Assembly (NCBI GenBank): GCA_025617745.1
Contig: CM046853.1
Location: 5,762,873-5,826,872 of the forward strand
DNA: 64,000 nt
Direction: 5' to 3'
DNA from: Heliocidaris erythrogramma
Lineage: Eukaryota; Echinodermata; Echinoidea; Camarodonta; Echinometridae
The notes beneath the pieces were generated by a model. It did not search any database, was not told the origin of the DNA, and saw only the letters and a list, made by a program, of their open reading frames with translations. The translations under genes and the position numbers were made by a program. This document shows, in pieces, positions 42,067-54,800 of this stretch (position 1 is the stretch's first letter; every line of letters begins with the position of its first letter).

Positions 42067-43881
42067 TATATTCACATCTTCTGTGGTAAGAATGGTTTGT
42101 TAGTCCAAACACTTGTTCTTGGGCGGGGTTTTACACACATGGCATGGAAGGGGTTAACCACTGTCAACACGTTCATTTGATAGCTAGATGCTACAATGAG
42201 CAGGCTGTTATTCTGTCAATTCCCTTTTAATTATGAAGGGGGTTTCATGCTTTGCTTTCGGGGCTCACCCTCTACATTCAGTCTCTTCAAAGTCTGCTCT
42301 GTAAACCCAAGTGTTATGGTAGGGCTAGACAAATTGAGAATTTAATGCGGATGTGTATTATTCATTTACAAATGGTACATGTAGTACATTATGCATCACG
42401 TGCACAAAATTGTGAATGTTGTACTTGTGGGTTTATAATTCATATTGATTGTGTGCTATGATACATAGATATTTTTTCATATTAATACACTTGGCTTGAG
42501 AAAGTCCACAGGATTGGACGAAAGCTTGCTTACAAAATTTAAGGTTGGTAGAAGGCTTTAGAAGCTTAAAATACTATTGTATGAATACCCCCAACCGATA
42601 GTTTTCTGTACTAGTATTTGAAATTCATGGACCAGGTAACCTCCATGTACATGATTTGTCAAGTCCCGTATGGGGAAGGTGAGAGGGCTTGGATACCTTT
42701 CAAGACGGTAGTCGGGGTACTAACACATCTATTTATTATTTTGAATCCTCAATTTACAGGAATCAAGATCGGGTGGGGGGGGGATTGGTGATCAAAGCCA
42801 ACTTACTTTTAGTCCATTGGAATCCATGGCTTAGAGAGTTGCATTCAGTTGCAATTCTCCAACTCTCCATACACAGGAAATAATTGGTGAAATCAATGGT
42901 TCATATGAGCAAGGAGGTACTAGGCAAGCTTACCTCCTTGATTATGAGCAATTTAATTCTGCAACATATTACATGTATTTCTCAGTAGAAGACATGATTT
43001 ATAATGACATACATCCCTATGTGGGTAATTTACTCCAGTCATAATGCATTTTAATGTCAATGTGTATGTAAAATACTTAATGTGTCGACAGTTCAAATCC
43101 AAACTGCAGTCCCAAGCAGAGGCCTATAATGTGCTGATAATACCTTGGGAATCATGTTACATATACCTGTAATGAGTGAACTATGTGTAGCATGGAAATT
43201 TCTTTTCAAAAATTCATTTGTTCAATTTATGAAATAAATTCCATTCAAATGACTTAGCATTGTGCTAAATGTGTATTTTTTTCAGATTAAAAAGGACATC
43301 TACAATTTGCTTTAATATCTATTTCTCCCTACCTCATCTTCCTACCTCATCTTAATCCACTCTTTTCATCTCTCTCATCTCTCTCCACTCTTTCTCTCTT
43401 TCTCTCTATTGCATTAATATCTCACTTTCTCACATACAGCTCTTCACATCTACCCTTCTCCATTTCCCCACATGACTCCATTTCCCCACATGACTCCAAA
43501 CTCTTAAATTCTCTTGAGGTAAATGTATCAATATGTAAAAAGCAGACTACTTTGGCACCCAACATGATGCATTACTTTCCCTATCACTTTAAATTAATCA
43601 AATTAATCAAATATGCATACCATACCATTTAATAATCTTCAATTCAAGGTGCAATTCCACTGATTTAATCAATGATGATAACAATACAAAAAGTATCTAC
43701 TTCATATAAAATATTGGACAAAAGTTTAGGAAATCATCAAATTCTTTCACACCATTGTTTGTATAAATTATCATTATTTACATGATTGATACCCCTTCAA
43801 AAGAAATATCTTGAATTCTAACAATGAGAAAGCAATCAAGATACAGTGGTATATTGCCTCAATTGCTAAAACCACTGTTAC
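42067..43881. other. Intergenic DNA, no gene seen
   Basis: Holds a pyrimidine-rich tract (about 43320-43450) and AT-rich sequence. Short ORFs have no recognisable features. Confidence 0.55.
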
Positions 43882-44377
43882 ATGGAAATTCCACCCTGAT
43901 ATTAAGTTTTTAAAAAAGCAGAAAAAATAAGGGAACAGATCAGTTAAAGTTTGAGCAAAATCCGATAAGAAATAAGGTTATAACTTTTTGAAGTTGTAAT
44001 TAATCAAACACAAATTGGCAACTCTGTGAAGTATCTTGCGAGCTCCGTACATAAAAATTCATAAATATTCATAAATTTTCATTTTCTTTGTTTTTGACGA
44101 GGGAATTAAATTGTATCATACAGATTTTGTGTAAAAACAAAGTGAAGTGATTATATCTAGGGTGCATGTATGATAAAACATTTGCTTTAGAGAAAATGGA
44201 AAAGGATCTCACAAGATATCACGGTGTTGCCAATTTGTGTTTTATTGATTACAACTTCAAAAATTCATAACTTTCTTATTTCTTATCAGATTTTGCTTAA
44301 ACTTTCATTGATCTGTTTCTTTATTTTTTCTGCTTCTATTAAAACCAACTTGTAATCAGGGTGAACTTTCCCTTTAA
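43882..44377. mobile_element. Inverted-repeat MITE
   Basis: Left arm from GGAAATTCCACCCTGATA through AAGCAGAAAAAATAA and ATTGGCAACTCTG pairs with the right arm that ends CAGGGTGAACTTTCCC. The arms are about 180 bp and diverged. Non-coding. Confidence 0.72.
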
Positions 44378-44509
44378 ATTGTTTATCAGAACATGTTACA
44401 TCAAAGAGAGGTATAATCTTGAGAATCAATTTCAGAACCAATGATAAACTTACAATCCATATCATAAAATCACATGATCCAATGAAGACTGCTCTGATTA
44501 ATGATAAAA

Positions 44510-44795
44510 ATAATTATAATTTATGAAGCACTGAAACTACTGTAGGCTAGGTATATACATGTATGTTCTACTATGCTGCAAGAGCTCCTGGGCCCTCTGG
44601 CATAAAAAGTTGTGTTTAATCGCAACTCAATAAATCAAACGCAAGTCCCAAATACACCATTCTAATTGGTTGAAAATCAAGTTTTTATATTTTGAGTTGT
44701 GTTTAATGGCAACTTTTTATGTAAGAGGGCCCTGATGTGCTTATAACTATGAGTAATTAAATGAAAAGATATGCTTATAGTTCTTATTTGAATGT
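44510..44795. repeat. SINE-like repeat, interrupted copy
   Basis: Shares GCAAGAGCTC and TGATGTGCTTATAACTATG blocks with 46300-46450. A small palindromic element (44590-44732) interrupts it here but not there. Confidence 0.7.
44590..44732. mobile_element. 143-bp palindromic MITE
   Basis: Ends GGGCCCTCTGGCATAAAAAG and the complement of GGGCCCTCTTACATAAAAAG, with inner pairing of the TGTGTTTAAT blocks. The uninterrupted copy at about 46384 gives the empty site; the target duplication is at most 2-3 bp. Confidence 0.78.
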
Positions 44796-45891
44796 ACAAT
44801 GTATTTACATTTCATGAATTCTAACGGTACATGTTCCAGTATGGGGGCTGCTAAGGTTAATTTTGTTGTATATGATGGGGTTTGCAGTAGTAAAGTATCT
44901 TGAGAACTGTGCAGGTTGTGGGTATGTTTGTGGGCTTCGAGTAATACTTACACTAAAGGTATAAGACAAGAATGTGCAATGTAGCAATACATAACAGTAT
45001 ACAGCTGTTCCACTACAGAGAAATACATGTACATGTAGGTTGTGAAGGCAGTTAAGATAATAATCAATAGATCAAAATATAATGAATCATTCCAATGATT
45101 TATGTTGCTTCAACAAAGAAATAACAGAAATTCATGAAATCAATCTTATGTACTTGCAAAAATACCTGACTTGTACACATACGATATACATGTACACTGA
45201 AATTCTACACAATATAAATGTAACAAGAACTGTAGCAATGAAAAGGTTGACTTCAAGTCCCTTAAAGGGATCCCTAAAATATCTTTCACTATCGAATCGT
45301 ACGCCAAAAATCCGAAACAACTTTCACTATCAAGTAGACCAAAAATACTGGTTACTTACAGCCTTTACACGATTATAAACGTTTGTTACTCCTCCCCACA
45401 CAAACATATAAGGTTGCCTTTATACATTGTTTAATAATATGTACCTGAATTTCCTTTTTAAATGATATGTATGAATACAAAAGACATTAATACTGGTAAA
45501 TGTCAAAAGTGGCCAACATGTGACTAGCCTAGAGTGCCTGGTAACACACAATTGTACAAAACATAATGAACGTTCCATTGAATCAAGGCTATCATAGTTC
45601 TACTACAGGAGTTTTAGAATGATTTTTTCAACTTTTTGAATGTTACAATGCTTATATTTGTATGTGTGTTAATATTCAGAAGTTCACACGAATTCCCTAT
45701 CTGAGTCTTCAACCCGACATAGAGCAATTCTCAACTATTCTGTGCAAAATTTCAATTGTATAGCTTGCATAGCCTCACACTAATTCCACTGTGTATACTT
45801 TTAATCAAAATATCAAATATGACAATAATATCTTTTTGAAATACATGTACTGAATCTTCCAAACATGTTTATAAGCTCATATTCAAATTCA

Positions 45892-46048
45892 GCTACACAT
45901 AAAGAAGGAATCAGTTTATAGCATGGGCAGCAATCTGGGGATATTAAATTTTGTACAGCAACCAATGGTAAAGGCTATTCACCCCCCCCCCCCCACTCCA
46001 GCTGGATCGTCACCCATGCTATAAACTGATACCTTCTTTATGTGTAGC
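45892..46048. repeat. Hairpin element
   Basis: Arms GCTACACATAAAGAAGGAAT...ATAGCATGGG and their complement enclose a loop with a C-run (45982-45996). Confidence 0.8.
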
Positions 46049-46299
46049 CATGACAAGAAATCGCCGCACATGGTTTATAGTTAGATTGCAACCCATATGG
46101 TGTACCATACAAGTGTATAGACACAGCATTTAGAACAGGATTTTTTTAAAAGAGAAATATGCAGTCAATGCATGAATAAACACAATATGTAAATTGCATA
46201 AAATACTGTACATGTAACTGTCTGAATGAGTACAATTATACACTAACTCCCACACAAATACTGATAATAGTATTTATAATCAGAGTACTGTGAACACAT

Positions 46300-46450
46300 A
46301 AATATGATGATAATAAAAATAATAATAATGATAATTTATAAAGCGCAGAAACTATGTATATATATATTCTACTGTGCTTGCAAGAGCTCTTGATGTGCTT
46401 ATAACTATGAGTAATTAAATGAAAAGATATGCTTTTAGTTTTGATTTGAG
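46300..46450. repeat. SINE-like repeat, uninterrupted copy
   Basis: Begins with an AAT-rich tract and TTTATAAAGCGC and continues through GCAAGAGCTCTTGATGTGC. It serves as the empty site for the MITE at 44590. Confidence 0.7.
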
Positions 46451-46867
46451 AGTATTTCCAAGTGGTGATTTCCTGATTTTTTTTTACGGTAAGGGACGAC
46501 CGTAAGGGACAGAGTTGCATGAATGAAAGAAATGGCTACCAGTCAATCATTCCTCACATAACCTAAACAATTTTATCCACTACATGTATTCATACATGTA
46601 TTCATACTGTCAAATTATGCATAAAGATGAGAGAGATAGAGAGAGGGAGGGGGAAGAGAACACAGCTGAAATACAGAGGACATGATCACAAGAGAATTTA
46701 GAATATACATGAGAATGAACTGATATGGTGGAATTTTATCTACACCTTCAATTGTGATACATCTTTATGCAGACAAGATGTAATCTGCCCTACAATTATT
46801 CTCAAAATAGACGTTTCTGTAATGTATACAAATTTATGCACATAAATTTATGCACATATATTCTCTG

Positions 46868-47036
46868 AGCAACTAGTGACGAGCTATTCCATGAACATGC
46901 TTTTTATAAATGAGCCTCAATGCTTGGAATCCAGTTTGCATACATTATTTGTTGCTATGCCCGGCAAGCCTCCAGCAAGCTAACAACCTTTGTTTGAAAG
47001 GTATGCATAAAATTTGCAACATTACCAAAGCGGTCT
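46868..47036 (-). mobile_element. GACCTGTTTAC-family MITE, partial copy
   Basis: Reverse-orientation partial copy of the element at 47105-47343, sharing the GGAATCCAGTTTGCATACAT and AACAACCTTTGTTT blocks. One end is missing or degraded. Confidence 0.6.
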
Positions 47037-47104
47037 ATTGACTGGCCTGAAATAGTTCTGCCTGACAGGATAAAAAACATTACGCACACTTTGGTATATT
47101 GTCA

Positions 47105-47343
47105 CAATAGACCTGTTTACTAAGTGATTCAAATTTTATGCATACTTTTGAAACAAAGGTTGTTCTTGACAACCTGACAGCTTGCCAGAGGCTTGTCAGA
47201 CATAGCAAGAAGTAATATATGCAAACTGGATTCCAAGTATTGTAGTTCATTCATTAATAACAGGTTAATGGAATACCTCGTTACTAGGTCCCCAGGAAAG
47301 AAACATCCATAAATTTGAATCACTTAGTAAACAGGTCTATTTG
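47105..47343. mobile_element. GACCTGTTTAC-family MITE, complete copy
   Basis: About 30-bp terminal inverted repeats (ATAGACCTGTTTACTAAG...) with TA available as target duplication, 239 bp in all. The same ends bracket the LINE at 18272-23457. Confidence 0.78.
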
Positions 47344-47880
47344 CTTGAACAGTCTTTCACAATATTGCTATGGAAAAGCCTGACTAGATAGCTAGGGATT
47401 CCTTTTTTGTGAAAAATTGCATACTCTAAAGAAAAAGTGTACAATTTGCAGAAGAATTTTAACTTTTGACAAATTTAAAGTCATCTGTTATTTCAATACA
47501 GTGCATTGCAAAAGTTCAAGCAGATATAGGAAGAATACATATACATAAGGCATAGCAGTTAATATTGGACTTTACATCTCTAATCCAGCCAAGGCTTACA
47601 GTATTTAAAATGCACAATATACACAAAAGAATTACCATTTCGGACCAGGTTGCTACAGAAATATTGTTTTCGGACAGAAGTTCTCACTTCCTTGAGAACC
47701 TGGACACAGAGAAAAATCTGAGATGAAAATATAAGCCTTTTCAAGCATTATGATTAAAAACCTTGAGGCATGCTATATCAGGCCACATTTTGCAAAATAC
47801 TTAATATTGCAGGTCTAAGCACCTAGAGATGCACATAAAATGTTGGTAGAAGTTTTAATGTAAATACATAATGTTGAGCA

Positions 47881-48876
47881 GGGGGTCGTTTCATCAAATC
47901 AACTCCATGACAGTCATAACTGTTGTCGGCGATCTATGGAAATGTCATGGATCTGAAAAACTGTTTCACGAAGACATGATAAACGACAACTGAATGATAT
48001 CGATATTCATCGGCGAAAAAACATAGTCTATATCACAGTCCATTGGAATTATCGTCAATTACCCAAACATATTTTGAGGCTCAGTTTTCCCCAAACTATT
48101 CCAAAATGTCAAAAATGGCAGCGAAGATGAATGCTTGTGATACAAACATCCCGTTTACATGAAAAGATGTGTTTCTTATGGCATCTTAGAATTTATAAAA
48201 TTGAGAAAACTTGAGGAGGCTTTTGCGATGTACGAATCTAGATTTGTAGGTAAGAGGATACCGTAATTGACTAATTACGGAAAGAAGACCCAAATCGTGT
48301 TCATTTTAGAGAAAATGATTAAATTAAGATATCTTATGGCCTAATTTTAAATATTTATTCATAAAAAAGATACATATAATATCATTCATATCAAAGCATT
48401 GCGTGAAAACGGAAAAATTAGCGAAAATACATACATGATAAATTGTCGTCGTGCACATGGGTCTGTATACAGAGTTTACAGACTGTTCCGTTTTCGATGC
48501 TGATTCTATGGTAGACAGATGTGGGTATTTTTAATATTAATCTCATTTACTTGTTGGGGGGTCAAGAAGCCATAAGAACATATTGTTCGTCTGTACAATA
48601 TTATAATACGTACAATATTATAATACGGACATTAGTAATACTATCTGGTAAAGGAACGATAAAGGATAGTGCTTGGAGATCAGGAAATAAATGCTCTCTT
48701 AATTTACATTTATTTTTTCGCAGCCCATAGACTGACTAAAAGCTGGCTTGTGATGGCGTTCTATAAAGATATGACAGGTATGGAGTACCGACAAGTCACT
48801 TGTCGGCGAAGTTGTCGCTGGTCTTGGCAAGATATCGCTGATCTTGTCGTTATGACGGTTTGATGAAACGACCCCC
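47881..48876. mobile_element. GGGGGTCGTTTCATCAAA-ended MITE, copy 4
   Basis: Perfect 18-bp terminal inverted repeats, 996 bp, with internal blocks shared with copies 1 and 3. Its right end is 22 bp from the stop codon of the zinc-finger gene. It contains, on the minus strand, an AATAAA at 48709-48714. Confidence 0.87.
48709..48714 (-). terminator. Candidate poly(A) signal of the zinc-finger gene, inside a MITE
   Basis: AATAAA on the minus strand, about 185 nt past the stop codon and within the transposon at 47881-48876. If used, the mobile element supplies the gene's 3' end. No closer AATAAA is visible. Confidence 0.4.
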
Positions 48877-48898
48877 AGAAGATCATCCATGCCTGATT

Positions 48899-51800
48899 CT
48901 AATAGCTCATGTCTTCATGCTGTCTGGCATGATAATCAAGATCAACCTGCCTAGTAAACTGAGCAGAGCATTTATCACACTCTAGATACTGCCCATGAAT
49001 GCTGACCATATGAACCATCAAGTCTCCTTGCCTGGAGTACTCAGCCTTACATTCTGTGCACTCCAATAGACAGGAGGTGTTTGTGGAGAGCACATGTTTT
49101 CTAGCTTCAATCATATTCTGGAAAGCCCTGCCACAGAACTGACACTGGTACACCACATTGGACACGGTATAAGAACAGCTGGCCTGGTGGTTGGGAACAC
49201 ACCCATGCTCCTCAATCTCATACATATTTACAAAGCATTGCTGACAAGCATTGCACTGGTACCGAGATCTCACATCCAAGTGGGTGCGAGCATGTTTACT
49301 CAATTCTTTAGGCGAAATGTCTTGTTCCCTACACTTCATGCAAACATCGTACTTACTATGTGTATGCTCTACAGTTTTAGTTGTCAGTGCTTCAGGTGGC
49401 AAACTTTCACTTAGGGACCTGGTGACACGACGGTAATCTTGCTTTGGTCTTGACAGAGGAGATGTCTTTTGCTTATGGGCAACTGATGACTTATGAGGTA
49501 TAGTATTAGTGGTGGGGTTTTTTTTTGACAAAACTTCTTTCTGCAATCTGGTAACAGGCCCAATATTATTCACAGGAATTGTCCTTTTCTTGAAAGTCTT
49601 CCTAGACATTGATGGAGGGTGTATCGTCACTGAAATCTGAGGGTCCAGTGACACTTTAGAAGCCTTCGGAGCATTTACAACTGAGGTCTCAACTCCACTT
49701 TCAACATGGGTCAAGATGTGCAGGGTAAGATCCGAGGGTTTCACAAACTCTGTTTTGCATATGCTGCACTTCAGACCACTACCCACTCTTCTCTTATCAC
49801 AGTCTATACAATGTTTTTTGTCCTTGCTTGTCATTATACAATAGCACTTTTTGCAATATGATGCTTCTTTGTGAGCTTTCTCCATGTGGGCAATAATAGA
49901 GCTATCAAGATAAAAGATCTTGAAGCAGATATAACAATGAAAAGGATCACGATCAGTATGGGTAAGCTCATGCTTCACACACAGGTACTTCAGTTCAAAC
50001 TTCTTCCTGCAATACCTGCATTTGAATTCATTGACTTTTGCTCTTTTTTTATTTGATTGTCGTTCAGTGGGACTTGATGAACTTCTCTTCCTCTTCTTGG
50101 ACTCTACAGGTTTGAGGTGCTCCTGTACATGACTAGCACAATGCACTTTCTTGTCGAAATGTTTGAAACACAAGTTGCATTGGAACAGTTTCCCGCATCT
50201 TTTCCTACCCTTCTTTGTGCTTTCATGACGATCAAAACAGTACTTAGAACGGAAGGACTCTTTACATGTTGAGCAATAATAGATGAGTCTCGGAGCCTCT
50301 TCTTTACGCATAGTCTTAAGTTCTTGTAGTGAATCCTTTGCACTGATCCCACTATGTGTTAGGAACATATGCCTCTTAACCTTACTTCTGGAAGTGAAAC
50401 TGCCATGGCATTTCGGACATAGCCACAATGTAGTGTTATCTTTGAATTTCATAATACCTTCTAGTTTTGCATCTGTCCGATCTGTGTTTCCCTTCAGATT
50501 TTGATTCTTTTGTTTTTTGTTACATTTAAGATTCAGATTTACTTTACTCTGTTTAGGACTGTTGTGATGAGCTCCTTCAGCTTTGATACTGGGACATTCT
50601 TTCTTAGCTGAAAAATCTAGCTTCCTACGCTCTTTGCTCAAAGATGAGAGCTGTTCAGACCTTCCGGCACGATCCCCGTTCTCATTCTTGACCCTTTTAG
50701 AATTCTGAGGATCTCCATGCAATGTCTTTCTTGGACTCTTTCTCTTCTTCCTATTGTAACAGCGCTTGAGATGGTTATTGAGGTTTCTCTGCCTTTGAAA
50801 AGAAGTGTTACAATATTTACACATGATACGTGTGACTTTTGGGTGATTGAGAAGGTGTTCTTCTAATAATTTCTTCTTTGTGAATGAGTGGAAACAAAGG
50901 TGACAATTAAAGACAGGATTATCAGGTGGGAGATTTCCTTTCACAACATCTGGCAAATTTTCCTTGACACACTTTCCAGGGGGGATTTTCTTTTCATTCT
51001 CCTCTTTTAGCAAATTGCTATATGACCTAAGCTTACTTCTGGCAACTGCAGCTCTTATGTCGTGATCTATAGAGGCCTCTGACATTTGTTTACTTTGACG
51101 ACGTAAGCCAGGGGAATCACTGTCATCCTGTGTCATTGACTTCAAGTCAGAAGCTGCTGGAGTTGGCTCCAAGAGTGCAGCTTTTTCTTTTTTCGCAGGC
51201 GATACTACAGTGTGTTTCCCAGACTCTCCTGTTCCTATCAAGAGAAGAAAATCATAAATTCAATAATAATAAGCAAAGGTAATATTTAGAACTGGTAATG
51301 GAGAGGAGTTTGTGTAATGTTAAAAGTGTTTCCAAAGTGCCTCCAGTCGATTTGGAAATACCTTTAATCTGGAAACTTTGCATAAATTCATTGGACCACA
51401 TTAACTATTCTTACATTACAGTGAAACAGGCGACTTAAAAAATCTCAGTAACCTGTGCCTACATGTACATGTAGCATGCCCTTAATCAACATGCTTCTAC
51501 ATTCATGTACTAGAGGTAGGTTTGTTCAGTTGCGGCAACACAATGACGAAAACAATCAATTATTACAATTTTATCATATGAACACTTTCATTACTTCTGA
51601 TAATTTAATTCTATACTAATGGGCAAGTCATAGCTAGTTTGTCACAACGATAATAACCACTTCCAAAATTTTAGAACATCTGATGTCTGTACCAATCTGA
51701 TAATCTGATAGCCCTCCTAGAGCTTGGATCAGACAAAATAAAAAGACAAGCCATTTAGCGATATTATGTCTCGCCCACTTGCGATAACTAGAAACATCAC

Positions 51801-54800
51801 GATCGCTGTTGCCATGCAACAGGTCCCCCAAGTGCATAAATCTGCATCAGTTATGCTTGCATAAATCTACATTATTACTGTTTGGAAAGTGACAGTTACA
51901 AAGTTATGTCATAAGAAGAGTCTTGCAGGTAAACTTTAACGTTTGACCTGAAATGACCTTTGACCTTACCATGTGACCTCTGATGGCAGCATAAACATGC
52001 AGTTCCCCCAAGAAGTGTGTTCTTGACCCAATTAAAGGATGCCCCATATTGAGAATGGTATTTTGAGAAAATGTAGACTTTCAGCTTTACTGTGATATTT
52101 TGGCTCAAAATAAAAAGTATTTCACAATGATCAAAAGAAGTGAGAGAACAAAAAAATGTGTTTTTTACAGAGATTTTACAGCGTAAAAGATTTGGCCACG
52201 AGAGGATCTGGATGAATCCTGCTTGTTTGCTCATTAACATACAGACCTGCCGACTGACTGCTCAGTCTCGCCTTCACCTTCGGTGGGCAAGACAAAAAGT
52301 GATATTCCATGTCAGTTTATGTTCATGATTCCATAATACAATACTTGGTAATATATGGGACATATCTGGACGTTCCCATTATATACATCATTACAAACAT
52401 CTTTGGGATATTTACCGTCTTGTCGACACGAAACCTTATCTGTTGTAAGTGGAGGAACTCCGTCATCCAATCTGGTATTCACCTCAGAAGCTATGGGAAT
52501 TATCCCAATGGGTACAACACTATTATCTTGCCTGGTTGTCAGGTCTGAATCCAATGGAATTATCTGAACAGATCTTGGATTAGCATCAATATCCTCTTGT
52601 CTTCTTGTAACATCTGTATGCACAAGAAAATGTAGTCACATCAGGAGAAAATTTCATGTGTATGGGTCTGTTCACAAAGTTGGGGCACCAAAACGTGACA
52701 TTTTATCGTAAAAACATTGTAGTTTTAACACTATGACTTACACCATTAAGTTGTTTTATATGAATGTACTTGGTGCCTCCAGGAAGCTTTTGAAGAACAC
52801 AAGACAAATTGTTATGAGAGGCATTTTCAAAATATTGACAAAAACATACTGGTGTCCCATGTTACATCCACAACCACCTTTTTTTTAGATTACCAGCATA
52901 TCTACATGCATGATACCTTGCATAGCTAAATCCTAATGGGTACAATGTGTTATGGTGCTGACTTAATGAAGAAAAACTTTTAACAAAAGACTAACTATCT
53001 TCCCTGAGTTTATCATGAATGTTGTGGGTGTAACGGTTTCCAATCAAATGTCACAAATTGTGGATGAACTGGACACCAAAGAATATCTGCAACTTTCATC
53101 AATAACTCTTGAAGTCAGTATACTCTCATTGCAGTTGTTGTTGCATTGAATTAAATAGAGAGCCTACAGTAACCAGGCAAATACTTATCATCAAGAGCAT
53201 TATGGATGTGCCGTTATGTCTCAAAATGAGACTTTGCCAAATTCAAATTTGGTGCCACCACGAGCCAGTTGGGAGGCAGTTTGAGCCACTACACGCCACT
53301 ACATGTAGGCACCTTATTGGCCACATTAGGCGCCACAGCAAATTGCATTGGCGCAAACTGGCACCAACTGGCGCCGGCCCAGTGGACTCCTAGCATAACT
53401 AGACTTTTGCATCGAATTACAGGGGATTAAAGAAAAAAATGCCTCAAAAAGGTGCCCAACTTTGTGAACAGACCTGTATACATGTGTACATTGTGCATGA
53501 TTTAAAAAAAAAAAAAAAAAAAAAAAACATAATATTGGAGTGTTTCAGGCAGGATGATTAGTGCATTCACATACCCTACCACATAAGAGATATATGATTC
53601 CATTGTCTTTCTATATTTCAGGGTAACTGGCACATGCACAAAAAATTGCTAAAACCCCTTTCACAATTTGTCTGCGACCGTTTGCGACCATTTGGTCACA
53701 CGACAGGCTACAACAGGCTTCAATCGCCATCGATCTCATCAGGTCGCAGAAAGGCATTCACAAATGCAACAGCTATCGTACAACAAAAGTGACTAGAAGG
53801 GACCGTTGCATGAATAAGTCGCATTTCCTCGCATACGCTTGTGCGAGTGGTCTTGCGTTCACATGCGATTGAATGAGACCATTGCGAGTGGTTGTGCGAG
53901 TGGCGTGGGGTATAAAAAACCCCACAATTGACTGGTAGTCAGTTTCAAGATGGACTTCATAATAGTCAAGATGCCAAAGAAGAAATTTACAAAGAAGAGG
54001 AAGTTGTTAGAGGAGGGCCCTGCTGCAGAGGATCATCTCCATAGTCCCTCTATATATACTCCCGAAGAATAGTCGCATACAGTCTCACACCGTCGTGCAA
54101 CGGTAGTTCAACGTTGTAAGATGTGCTGCGATCAGTCGTGCAACAGTCTCGTGGTCTTTATAGCACAATCGCTCCAACTTGCAAGATTGGTCTCTTTAGG
54201 TCGCTAGTGCAAACTCTCACATTAAGTCGTGCAACGTTGTGCAACACTCGTACAACGTTGTGCAACACTCGTACGACAATCGCACAACTGGCCGTACGAC
54301 CTAATGCGAGTGAATCGATCGCATCTGGTCACGCCTGGATTTTCAGCATGTTCAAAGTTCAGATGCGACCAGTCACGACCGCCTCAGGTTCGTGCTACCG
54401 CCTGCAATGACTGCGAGTGCTCGCAAGACCACCAAGTGATCGGCTCGGGTCGTGCAACACCCCGAAAAATCTGTTGCAGGCGGTCGCAATCTGGTCGCAG
54501 ACCAATTGTGAAAGGGGCTTACAAGTCTTCCAGATATTACTGAGATACATGTCACAAGATTATTTTCTTTCTTTTCCTTGATTTGCACACAAGTTGGATT
54601 CATTTTGCATCATTGCCCCAAAAATGTTTAGTAATATCTTTAACTACAAGGGGGAAAAAAGTAAATATAAAAAAAATATGTAGTGAATTATTTGATCGTA
54701 TCCATCATCTCATCAAAATCTATGACACTGGGAACTTTTACTCTACCATCTAGTGCTTCCTAAATTTCAGATTCCATACCAATAAATGTTTCTTTCATGC

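Larger units (their letters stand above)
53655..54517 (+). mobile_element. CCCCTTTCACAATT-ended TIR element with internal promoter
   Basis: About 25-bp terminal repeats (CCCCTTTCACAATTTG and CCCCTTTCACAATTGG, then TCTGCGACC). The interior is rich in GTGCGAGT and GTGCAACGTTGTGCAAC motifs, with a ~24-bp tandem at 54226-54285. It lies within intron 2 of the zinc-finger gene, in the opposite orientation to that gene. Confidence 0.8.
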
